The notes below the pieces were generated by a model that was not told where the DNA came from, searched no databases, and saw only the letters and a program-made list of their open reading frames with translations. Below are positions 1 to 7,054 of a DNA stretch of 28,705 nt, one piece after another; within the stretch, counting starts at the first letter, position 1, and the number at the start of each line of letters is the position of its first letter. The position numbers and the translations under genes are program-made. The stretch comes from Muribaculaceae bacterium (GTDB taxonomy: Bacteria > Bacteroidota > Bacteroidia > Bacteroidales > Muribaculaceae): contig JAKSMA010000002.1 of NCBI GenBank assembly GCA_024400895.1, positions 1 to 28,705 on the forward strand, written 5' to 3'.

Positions 1-41
1 AAATAAATATTAAATTGCCAAATTTATTTGGTTTTCAACAT

Positions 42-55
42 AGAAGAACCGTCCC
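42..55. repeat. Dispersed motif copy AGAAGAACCGTCCC
   Basis: This 14-base intergenic motif just beyond the 3' end of the HAD gene is shared with the right hairpin loop at 17855-17869, and its complement is shown in the loop at 17809-17819. It looks like a partial or decayed copy of a small dispersed repeat; I see no convincing hairpin arms around it here. A short dyad (18-31, CCAAAT-TT-ATTTGG) lies 10 bases further out. Confidence 0.5.
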
Positions 56-61
56 GAATTA

Positions 62-895
62 CTAAAAATGGCGGGTGGCGATGTAGCGGGGGACGGCGTT
101 GGTGGTGTTGGCTTCGATTACCTCGTGGGCTGCGGCCTTTACTTCGGGGAAGGCGTTGGCAACGGCAACACTGTGGGTGGCCACTTGCATCATGGGTATG
201 TCGTTGCGGTTGTCGCCGAATACGATTACTTCCTTGGCACCAGTGTGCTGTTGCATGGCTTTTACGGCTTCGGCTTTGCTTACGCCGGGCGCGTAGATTT
301 CGAGTAGGCCAGAGGTGGGGTCGAAGATGTCGCGGTAGAATACTGCAGAGCAGGGGATGGTGGCTTTCACCTCTTCGTAGATGGGGCGAAGGCGCACGTA
401 GTCTTGCATGGAGAAGATGAGCATGGCCTCGTCGGGGCTGTGCTTATAGTCGGGGTCATCCATAATGAATTTCTTCAGCTCCAATCCCTGACGCTCTTCC
501 ACGAATTTCTCTTCTTGTGGCGAGAGTGTACCATAGTGGTGGGTGTGGATGAGGTGGCCGTGGCGGCGGTAGATGAGAGGATGGAGACCGTGGCGCTCAT
601 ACACGGCACAGATGGCTTCGACGGTGGCTTGCGGAATTACGTTGACGTGGCTGTAGTCGCCGCGTTGGCTGTCCCAAGTGGCGGCTCCGTTGAGCACGAT
701 GAATGGGAGGCGGGTGTGGAGGCGGCTAAGCATCGGCACCACGGTGGCAGGAGTGCGCGCAGTGGCCACGGTGAACTGGAGTCCCTGGTCGAGTAGTGGA
801 TTGAGGACGCTGACGGTTTCGTCGGTGATGCAGGAGTTGGCATCGAGGAGTGTGCCGTCGAGGTCGGTGATGTAGAGGGTGTCGCTGTTGGCCAT
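62..895 (-). CDS. Cof-like HAD-superfamily phosphatase (class IIB)
   Basis: The 277-aa cytoplasmic protein is predicted to dephosphorylate sugar phosphates, nucleotides or flavin phosphates; the substrate cannot be read from sequence. Motif I is DLDGT at residues 11-15 (nucleophile Asp11, acid/base Asp13), and motif IV is the GDNRNDIPMM block near residue 228, the Mg-binding loop of Cof/YidA-type enzymes. The central part, about residues 85-195, fits the C2 cap of class IIB members, and the length is usual for the family. It starts 12 bases after the rnhB stop on the same strand, so the two are probably co-transcribed. Family assignment is strong; no specific gene name is justified. Confidence 0.93.
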   Translation of the reverse strand: MANSDTLYITDLDGTLLDANSCITDETVSVLNPLLDQGLQFTVATARTPATVVPMLSRLHTRLPFIVLNGAATWDSQRGDYSHVNVIPQATVEAICAVYERHGLHPLIYRRHGHLIHTHHYGTLSPQEEKFVEERQGLELKKFIMDDPDYKHSPDEAMLIFSMQDYVRLRPIYEEVKATIPCSAVFYRDIFDPTSGLLEIYAPGVSKAEAVKAMQQHTGAKEVIVFGDNRNDIPMMQVATHSVAVANAFPEVKAAAHEVIEANTTNAVPRYIATRHF

Positions 896-907
896 ATCGT
901 GAGAGGA

Positions 908-1510
908 TTAGTCGAAGAGTGAGAGTTGCTTGTGTTCGAGGTTGAAACTTTTGCGGTGGTATGGCGTGATGCCAAACTGCTCAATGGCGGCATAGTGCTC
1001 CTTGGTGGGGTATCCCATGTTGTGGTCCCATCCGTATTGAGGAAATTCTTCAGCGATTTTTCGCATATATTCGTCGCGATGGGTTTTTGCGAGAATCGAT
1101 GCTGCTGCAATGCTCATCATTTTTCCGTCGCCCTTCACGATGGTCTGGTAGGGCGTTTCGCCATAGGGCTTGAACTTGTTGCCATCAACGAGGATGAACT
1201 CAGGGCGCACTTGCAATTGGTCGAGAGCGCGGTGCATAGCCAGAATGGAAGCATTGAGGATGTTGATGCGGTCGATTTCCTCGGGCCACACATGTGCCAC
1301 AGCCCATGCGAGCGCCTGCTCCTCGATGACGGGTCGCAGGAGATTGCGTCGGCGTTCGGTGAGTTGCTTACTGTCGTTGATGATTTCGTTGTGGAAATCG
1401 GGTGGCAAAATCACGGCTGCAGCAGTGACCGGTCCAACGAGCGGGCCACGCCCGGCCTCGTCGCATCCAGCCTCTATTCTGCCCTCCACTAAAAAGCGTT
1501 GTAATTCCAT
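908..1510 (-). CDS. rnhB: Ribonuclease HII
   Basis: Ribonuclease HII cleaves the RNA strand of RNA-DNA hybrids and starts removal of single ribonucleotides from genomic DNA. The 200-aa length is normal. The DEAGRG motif lies at residues 17-22, giving acidic residues Asp17 and Glu18; the other expected carboxylates are Asp109 in ILVDGNKF and Asp128 in VKGDGK, followed by the conserved [10 protein letters not shown] stretch (133-142) and THRDEYM. The start codon at 1510 is the first Met before the catalytic domain. It is the first gene of a probable two-gene operon with the downstream HAD phosphatase. No clear TAnnTTTG promoter was found in front; a 7-bp inverted repeat lies at 1537-1560. Confidence 0.97.
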   Translation of the reverse strand: MELQRFLVEGRIEAGCDEAGRGPLVGPVTAAAVILPPDFHNEIINDSKQLTERRRNLLRPVIEEQALAWAVAHVWPEEIDRINILNASILAMHRALDQLQVRPEFILVDGNKFKPYGETPYQTIVKGDGKMMSIAAASILAKTHRDEYMRKIAEEFPQYGWDHNMGYPTKEHYAAIEQFGITPYHRKSFNLEHKQLSLFD

Positions 1511-1669
1511 AAATTGATAATATCTAACATAATAAACGCAATATTTGTGGCATTATTGCGTGGATAGTAGATATGGGGCATTAATTGCTGTGTTTCAGTA
1601 GCGAAAGGTGGAAAACAGTGCTTTTATTGATAGAAAATGTCTATTGTTGTTAAAATGTTGCATAAATAA

Positions 1670-1701
1670 TTTGTTATATATATTTTTTTTCAGTAAGTTT
1701 G
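1670..1701 (+). promoter_or_regulatory. Bacteroidetes-type promoter of the porin gene
   Basis: TTTG (1670-1673), 20 bases, then TAAGTTTG (1694-1701): an exact match to the TTTG-N20-TAnnTTTG pattern of the primary Bacteroidetes sigma factor. Transcription would start near 1708 and leave an A/T-rich leader of about 90 bases. The remaining intergenic DNA from 1511 holds only the 1537-1560 inverted repeat. Confidence 0.8.
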
Positions 1702-1800
1702 CATCAGTTAGCGTTTTATTGAAAATGAAAACTTGATGAAAAACCCTATATATAAAGAGAGAAAACAACTATTATATTAACTCATTAAAACAAAAAACTA

Positions 1801-3198
1801 ATGAAAAAATCTATCTTATTTCTTTCTGCAGCAATGCTTTCGCTGTCATCATTTGCGCAAGTAGCAGAAGATGGTGCTGAGTACAACCAGTACGGTCAAA
1901 AAGTTGAGGTTATTCCTGCTCAAGCAAAGTTCCAGGATGGTATCCTCGCATTTGAAAACAAAGACAAAGGCTTCAAGCTGTGGTTTGACACCCGCGTTCA
2001 AGCTGACGCAGGTTTCTTCTTCGGTGGTCCAGACTTCACCAAGGAAGAAAAAATTGACGGTAAGCTTAATCCTGACCACATTGGTAATGGTGCAACTCTT
2101 CGCCGCACCCGTTTCGCTGTAAAGGCTCAACTCGGCAAGAACTGGTATGGTGAAATCGACGCCGACTTCTCAAGAGGTACATTCGAACTCAAAGACGCAA
2201 TCATCGCCTTCACCGGTATTGATGGTTTGGAAATCAAGGCTGGTAACTTCAAGGAAAACTTCTCAATGAACCGTAACAGTACTTCACGTTACTTGTTGTT
2301 CATGGAACGCCCAATGGCCACTTACTTGGCTCCATCTCGTCACCTCGGTATCAACGCCACTTATTCAAGCCCTTATGTATGGGGTGCTTTTGGTGTGTTT
2401 GGTCCAGAAGTAGAGGGTGCTGATATTCAAACACTCTCAGAAGATGCAAACAAGGCTGGTCAGAACGAAGGTCTTTCTTACACCGGTAAGCTCGTTCTTC
2501 GTCCATTCGGTGGCAAGGGTGACTTTATGCTTCACGCAGGTGCTGCATTCACCTACCGCGCTCCTAAGACTTCTGCAGAAGAAGGTTGGCGTGCCGTTCG
2601 TTACAGCACTCGTAACTCTACAAGTATCAACCGCAAGAAATATGTTGATACCGACGTAATTTCTGGTGTAGACCACGAAATCGGTTGGACTGCTGAACTT
2701 GCTGGTCTTTACAAGGGTCTCCGTTTCGAAGGTGCTTACATCGCTCGTGGCGCTTATCTCGATCGCAGCGTGAACGACAAGGACGCTCAATGGTTCGACG
2801 GTTGGTATGCTGAAGCATCTTACTTGCTCTTCGGCGGTAAGCAAAACTACGACGCAGGTGGCGCTAAGTTCACCCGCATCGATCCAGGTAAAAAGTGGGG
2901 TGACCTCGAACTCGCAGTTCGTTATCAAGAAATCGACCTCAACTCAAAGGACTACTACGGTGGTGCTTCTGGTATGTGGCAATTTGGTTTGAACTACTAT
3001 CCTTGCCGCAACGTGAAACTCGTTGTTAACTATGGTATCGTAAACAACGACCGTTATGCAAACGGTAAGGGCAAGCTCAATGTTGGTTACGACGCAGATG
3101 GCAAGCCAACCAAGGACTACACAAAGGTTGTTGACGCTAAGGGTAAGGCTGGTGTAGATTACCAACAACTCACTTTCCGTGCTCAAGTTGCTTTCTAA
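1801..3198 (+). CDS. Porin, OprO/OprP (phosphate/polyphosphate-selective) family
   Basis: The 465-aa outer membrane protein has a Sec signal peptide (MKKSILFLSAAMLSLSSFAQ, cleavage after about residue 19-20), then a short linker and an all-beta region rich in alternating aromatic strands, ending in Phe (RAQVAF) as beta-barrels do. The segment on LWFDTRVQADAGFFFG, RRTRFAVKAQLGKNWYGEIDADFS and LEIKAGNFKENFSMNRN matches the Porin_O_P pattern: a barrel start followed by the 'tested on a reference strand' blocks typical of phosphate porins. Codon use is strongly biased (AAG, GGT and mostly GAA), as in highly expressed genes. It is first in a run of same-strand genes including a lipoprotein and two CYTH-type proteins. 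Ligand specificity (phosphate, polyphosphate, other anions) is inferred from family only. Confidence 0.85.
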   Translation: MKKSILFLSAAMLSLSSFAQVAEDGAEYNQYGQKVEVIPAQAKFQDGILAFENKDKGFKLWFDTRVQADAGFFFGGPDFTKEEKIDGKLNPDHIGNGATLRRTRFAVKAQLGKNWYGEIDADFSRGTFELKDAIIAFTGIDGLEIKAGNFKENFSMNRNSTSRYLLFMERPMATYLAPSRHLGINATYSSPYVWGAFGVFGPEVEGADIQTLSEDANKAGQNEGLSYTGKLVLRPFGGKGDFMLHAGAAFTYRAPKTSAEEGWRAVRYSTRNSTSINRKKYVDTDVISGVDHEIGWTAELAGLYKGLRFEGAYIARGAYLDRSVNDKDAQWFDGWYAEASYLLFGGKQNYDAGGAKFTRIDPGKKWGDLELAVRYQEIDLNSKDYYGGASGMWQFGLNYYPCRNVKLVVNYGIVNNDRYANGKGKLNVGYDADGKPTKDYTKVVDAKGKAGVDYQQLTFRAQVAF

Positions 3199-3248
3199 TA
3201 TAAGAGAATCGAGAAATTCAAATTAAATAATCATACAGACAATATATT

Positions 3249-4052
3249 ATGAAAAAGATATTTTCAATCGCGCTTCTCGCATGCGCGCTCGTATTCAGCT
3301 CATGTGTAAAGGATGAAGTGTATCCTTTCCCAACAGTATCGGGTGTAACCACCAATGATGGTTACCTCAAAGGTCAGGAAATCGTGGTTACTGCTAAGGT
3401 TTCTGCCCTCATCGACGTGGAAAGCGTAACGCTCAACTATGCAACCGATGGCAAGAACTTCAAGCAAGTGCCTATGAAGTTGAACGGCAAGAACTACGAA
3501 GGTGCAATCCCTGCTCAACCAAACGACACTGAAGTTACTTACTTTGTGTCTGCTCGCACTTCTGCTGGTAAGGAATCTGCTTCAAAGCCTGCTACTTTCA
3601 AGGCTGGTAAGGAAAAAGTTAGCTTCAAGGGTCTCGTGCTTAACGAACTCAATGGTAGCGACAAGTTTATCGAAATTTACAATGGTAGCGATAAAGACCT
3701 CGACCTCACAGGTGTGAAGATGTACAAGGACGCTGTAGGTGAAGTGTTTGATGGTGAAACTTGGGTTGGTAGCATGACTATCAAGAAGGGTGAATACTTG
3801 GTTCTCTGGACTACAGGTACTCCTGACATTGATCCTGCTTACATCTTCAACAGTGGTCTTTCTGGCAAGAAGGCTGTTCGTATCACTTTGCTTGACCCAG
3901 ATGGTGGTGTGATCGACGACTTCAACACTTCTAACTCTGTTGACTTCAAGGGTTCAATGGGCCGCAACGCTGATGGCAAGTGGTACTATCAAGACACCAA
4001 GACTCCAGGTGCAAAGAACGTGGACGGTGTTGACCTTCTCCCAATGAAGTAA
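3249..4052 (+). CDS. Lipoprotein with Ig-like and lamin-tail (LTD) domains
   Basis: The 267-aa protein begins with a lipoprotein signal (MKKIFSIALLACALVFSSC); the Cys at residue 19 is the likely lipidation site, so it should sit on the outer membrane or cell surface. Residues about 28-120 look like an Ig/fibronectin-type sandwich (repeated V-T-L-N-Y and V-T-Y-F-V patterns). Residues about 127-240 fit a lamin-tail domain: LVLNELNGSDKFIEIYNGSDKDLDLTG is the usual LTD opening, closing with GSMGRNADGKWYYQDTKTPGAKN. It follows the porin by 50 bases and shares its biased codon use, so it is probably co-transcribed. LTD domains in secreted bacterial proteins are often adhesion or scaffold modules; a direct partnership with the porin is inference. 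Confidence 0.85.
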   Translation: MKKIFSIALLACALVFSSCVKDEVYPFPTVSGVTTNDGYLKGQEIVVTAKVSALIDVESVTLNYATDGKNFKQVPMKLNGKNYEGAIPAQPNDTEVTYFVSARTSAGKESASKPATFKAGKEKVSFKGLVLNELNGSDKFIEIYNGSDKDLDLTGVKMYKDAVGEVFDGETWVGSMTIKKGEYLVLWTTGTPDIDPAYIFNSGLSGKKAVRITLLDPDGGVIDDFNTSNSVDFKGSMGRNADGKWYYQDTKTPGAKNVDGVDLLPMK

Positions 4053-4064
4053 ACATAAACTAAT

Positions 4065-4100
4065 AATGTAATGGCCACTGGGAAATGTGGTCATTACATT
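4065..4100 (+). terminator. Strong hairpin after the porin-lipoprotein pair
   Basis: Arms AATGTAATGGCCAC (4065-4078) and GTGGTCATTACATT (4087-4100) pair over 14 positions with one G-U wobble and an 8-base loop. No U-run follows, only an AT-rich stretch, so it may be a terminator, a partial terminator or an mRNA 3'-end stabiliser that sets different levels for the upstream pair and the downstream CYTH genes. Confidence 0.6.
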
Positions 4101-4142
4101 ATATAATAAATTCACTTACTAATAATAAAATAAAAAAAAACA

Positions 4143-4787
4143 ATGGCAAAAGAAGAAATGAAAATTGGTGAAATTTCAAAGCCACGCTTTGAATTCCGTA
4201 GTTTTGGTCAATGCTTCTGCGAAGCACACAAGCGCATGGCACGCCTTTCTGTTCCTGTTCCTGAAAAGGTTTGGGAACGCGAAAGCGATGAAATTTACAT
4301 CATTTCAAACACCAACGATATCAACAACACCAAGATTCGCAACGGTAAGATGGACATCAAGACTTATGTTCAAACCGTTGACGGTCTCGAACAATGGAAC
4401 CCATTGATGAAGGGCGAATTCCCAATCAGCCGCGAAGTGCTTGAAAAGGAAGTGTTCCCTGCATTTATGGTTGATATGCCAGCCCTCGACAAGGACGAAT
4501 ACACCTACGATGAATTCATCGCAATGGTAAAGGCTAATCCAAACCTGGCAGCAGTGCGCGTTCACAAGCAACGCTTCGGCTACATGGTGAACGACACCAT
4601 CTGCGAAGTGGGCAATGTGCTCATCAACGGTGCAAAGGTTGTGACCATCAACTCTGAATCTACCGAAATCGAAGACATCAAGAAGACTATCGCTGACCTC
4701 GGCCTCGAAGGTGTGGAAAATATCAACTACCTCCAAGCTATCAAGCGTGTGATTGGTATGAGCGACAAGGCTCTTGCTAACGAATAA
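4143..4787 (+). CDS. Divergent CYTH/triphosphate-tunnel-like protein
   Basis: The 214-aa protein lacks the canonical EIERK start but has the layout of a CYTH (TTM) barrel: FEFR at 16-19, a KIR strand (64-66), DIK (71-73), GLEQWNP (81-87), KGEFP (90-94), then CEVGNVLINGAKVVTINSES (154-173) with Glu155 and Glu172, and a C-terminal LGL...INYLQAIKRVIG helix like the closing part of CYTH enzymes. Alternating basic and acidic residues on strands are what a triphosphate/metal tunnel needs. It directly precedes a canonical CYTH gene with a nearly identical translation start (A-run, then ATGGCAMAAGAA), uses GAA for essentially all Glu, and so seems highly expressed. The CYTH link is my inference by pattern; it would otherwise be a conserved hypothetical protein. 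An alternative Met lies at residue 6. Confidence 0.6.
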   Translation: MAKEEMKIGEISKPRFEFRSFGQCFCEAHKRMARLSVPVPEKVWERESDEIYIISNTNDINNTKIRNGKMDIKTYVQTVDGLEQWNPLMKGEFPISREVLEKEVFPAFMVDMPALDKDEYTYDEFIAMVKANPNLAAVRVHKQRFGYMVNDTICEVGNVLINGAKVVTINSESTEIEDIKKTIADLGLEGVENINYLQAIKRVIGMSDKALANE

Positions 4788-4797
4788 TTGGATTTTT

Positions 4798-4826
4798 AGA
4801 AGTTAGAAATTAGACTTTTAGATAAA
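4798..4826. repeat. Heptanucleotide repeat, short copy
   Basis: Four imperfect 7-base units of the TTAGAAA type (TTAGAAG, TTAGAAA, TTAGACT, TTTAGAT) fill the spacer between the two CYTH-type genes. They are the reverse complement of the longer TAATTTC array at 10421-10511. Confidence 0.6.
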
Positions 4827-4835
4827 TAAAAAACA

Positions 4836-5306
4836 ATGGCACAAGAAATTGAAAGAAAATTCCTCGTTAAGGGTGACTTCAAGGCTGAAGCATTCAAGGA
4901 AACTCGTATCACTCAAGGTTATCTCTGTTCAGTACCAGAACGTACCGTACGCGTACGCGTGAAAGGCGACAAGGGCTTCATCACCGTGAAGGGTATTGGC
5001 AACGCTAGTGGCGCATCTCGTTTCGAATGGGAAAAGGAAATCCCAGTGGATGAAGTACGCTCTTTGCTCGAATTGGCAGAACCTGGCGTAATCGACAAGA
5101 CTCGCTACTTGGTGAAGGCTGGTGAACACACCTTCGAAGTGGACGAATTCTATGGCGACAACGACGGCCTCACTGTGGCTGAAGTTGAACTCAGCGACGA
5201 AAATGAAGCATTCGACAAGCCAGAATGGCTCGGAGAAGAAGTGACAGGTGACCCTAAATACTTCAACTCAATGCTCATGAAGAACCCTTACAAGAACTGG
5301 AAGTAA
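4836..5306 (+). CDS. CYTH-domain inorganic triphosphatase (TTM family)
   Basis: The 156-aa cytoplasmic protein is a single CYTH domain of the size of bacterial triphosphate-tunnel metalloenzymes. The signature ExExK is exact at residues 4-8 (EIERK). Further expected tunnel residues: Arg39, Arg41 and Lys43 (RVRVK), Lys52, Arg62/Glu64/Lys67 (SRFEWEKEIP), Lys88-Arg90 (DKTRY), Glu101-Asp103 (EVDEF) and Glu116/Glu118 (VAEVELS). Small bacterial CYTH proteins of this type usually hydrolyse inorganic tripolyphosphate; that activity is by family, not shown here. It lies 48 bases after the divergent CYTH-like gene and 53 before the SLC13 gene, and has the same highly biased codon use (Glu as GAA throughout). 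Confidence 0.93.
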   Translation: MAQEIERKFLVKGDFKAEAFKETRITQGYLCSVPERTVRVRVKGDKGFITVKGIGNASGASRFEWEKEIPVDEVRSLLELAEPGVIDKTRYLVKAGEHTFEVDEFYGDNDGLTVAEVELSDENEAFDKPEWLGEEVTGDPKYFNSMLMKNPYKNWK

Positions 5307-5359
5307 TTTTTTTTCGGTGAACTAAAAAAACATCAATCCACCCCAATAAAAAAGCAACA

Positions 5360-6961
5360 ATGGAAGAAACTAAGAAAACGGAAGCGGTTTTTGATCCGCT
5401 GGATATGAAAAATTACCGTGTAGAAAAACTGCCCAAGATGCCGAAGTCGAAGTTTGAAACTTGGCTGGCTCGGCTGGGTGGCCCGATAGCCATTCTTGCA
5501 TTTGTGCTGATATATTGGGTGAGTTCAATAGGCTTTATCGACGGTATCGATACCGCCAATCTCGCAGAATCAGCTCAGAAGAGGCTTTCCGAACTTGGTT
5601 CGGAAGGCTTCCTCCGGGCAAATTATGCAATGCTCGCCATTTTTGTAGCAGGCATTATCCTGTGGCTGACCGAAGCATTGCCAAATTACCTCACATCACT
5701 CCTCATCATCTTGGCAACCGTGGTGTTTGGCGTGACTACTCAAAAGGTTGCCCTCAACCAGTTGGGTCATCCTGTGATGTGGCTCAACATCCTCTCTTTT
5801 GTGCTGGCAAGTATGCTGGTGAAGACCCAGTTTGCCAAGCGTATGGCGCTCGCTTTTGTTATCCGTTTCGGGAAATCGGCCAAGGGTGTGCTATGGAGTT
5901 TCCTGCTCATCAACCTCATTCTTTCGGCATTCATCAGCGCCACTACGGTGAAAGCCACCATTCTGCTCCCCATCTTCATGGTGGTATGTGCCATTTATGG
6001 TGCTTCCGACGGCAATCGCAACAACTTTGGGCGTAATCTCGTGATTCAGAATCTGTTTCAGGTAAATATCGGCGCCACATCGTTTTTGACAGGAGCTGGT
6101 GCCAACCTGCTTGCCATATCGCTCATACTTGGCTTCTTCAACGGTCTGGAATTCGGCTATGCCGATTGGCTGATGGCCATTACCCCAATGAGTGTCATTA
6201 TCCTTCTTGTGGGCCTTTTTGCCGGCACCTATCTCTTCTTCCCCGTGAAAAAGGAAGAACAGGTGCCTCAAATCTCTGGTGGTCTCGACCGATTGCGCGA
6301 CGAGCTCAACGCAATGGGCAAAATGAGCATGGAAGAATGGAAATCGGTAGGCATCTTCTGCCTTGTGCTGTTTCTGTGGGTGACCAAAGGCACATTCCAC
6401 GAAATCGACGAAACCATGGTAGCGCTCATAGGCGCCATTTTGGCACTGTTGCCAGGCATCGGCGTGGTGCACTGGAACGATGTGGACATCCCATGGCACT
6501 TGATGCTCTTCTCGGCAGGTGCGTATACGCTCGGCAGCGGTTTGAATGCCACCGACCTTCCCAGCACCATGGTGAACGCTGCGTTCAACTCATTTGGCAT
6601 AGGCACCGACACACCGTTCTGGATGCTTTACGTGATATTCACCGGCATTATGATGTTTTCCGCCATCGTGTTTGAGTCGAAAACCATTCGCGCAATGGTG
6701 TTTATCCCCATTGCCCTTGGTGTGGAAAAGCGCTTCAATCTGCCCCCGATGTCGCTGTCGCTGCCGATGACAGCGCTCATCAATCATGTGTATGTGCTTC
6801 CATTCAATAGCAAGCCAGCTGCTTTGCTCTACAACACCAACCACTACAGCATGACCGACGCCTTCAAATACGGAATGTTCATGATGGTGTTCTCTTGGTT
6901 GCTACTGCTCGTTTGGGGAGGCACGGTTTATGCTTGGCAGGGTATTACACCAGGATTTTAG
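5360..6961 (+). CDS. SLC13/DASS-family sodium:anion symporter
   Basis: The 533-aa inner membrane protein has a hydrophilic N-terminus (about 35 residues) and about 11-13 hydrophobic helices. It follows the divalent-anion:Na+ symporter plan with two pseudo-repeats: the first signature is at NIGATSFLTGAGANLLAIS (near residue 235-255), the second in the C-terminal half at VYVLPFNSKPAALLYNTNHYSM, i.e. the Asn/Ser/Thr-rich hairpins that bind Na+ and anion. The family transports dicarboxylates, citrate, sulfate or, in some eukaryotic members, phosphate; the substrate here is not readable. It follows the two CYTH-type genes on the same strand, which raises the possibility of a phosphorus-containing or carboxylate substrate. 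Confidence 0.9.
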   Translation: MEETKKTEAVFDPLDMKNYRVEKLPKMPKSKFETWLARLGGPIAILAFVLIYWVSSIGFIDGIDTANLAESAQKRLSELGSEGFLRANYAMLAIFVAGIILWLTEALPNYLTSLLIILATVVFGVTTQKVALNQLGHPVMWLNILSFVLASMLVKTQFAKRMALAFVIRFGKSAKGVLWSFLLINLILSAFISATTVKATILLPIFMVVCAIYGASDGNRNNFGRNLVIQNLFQVNIGATSFLTGAGANLLAISLILGFFNGLEFGYADWLMAITPMSVIILLVGLFAGTYLFFPVKKEEQVPQISGGLDRLRDELNAMGKMSMEEWKSVGIFCLVLFLWVTKGTFHEIDETMVALIGAILALLPGIGVVHWNDVDIPWHLMLFSAGAYTLGSGLNATDLPSTMVNAAFNSFGIGTDTPFWMLYVIFTGIMMFSAIVFESKTIRAMVFIPIALGVEKRFNLPPMSLSLPMTALINHVYVLPFNSKPAALLYNTNHYSMTDAFKYGMFMMVFSWLLLLVWGGTVYAWQGITPGF

Positions 6962-7054
6962 AATTATAAGTAAATAGTATATTTAAGTAAGTGGGGTAGA
7001 GTAGTGGGGGGAATTCTCCCTTACTCTTTCCCTCTTCATTCACTACAGAGAAAG

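Noticed and set aside
18..31. Short dyad CCAAAT-TT-ATTTGG considered as terminator of the HAD gene
   Set aside because: Six weak base pairs with a 2-base centre are too little for a terminator and expected in AT-rich DNA.
28..420. Arg/Trp-rich 130-codon plus-strand frame at the window start
   Set aside because: The composition (runs of R, W, L) is not protein-like and it overlaps the 3' part of the HAD gene.
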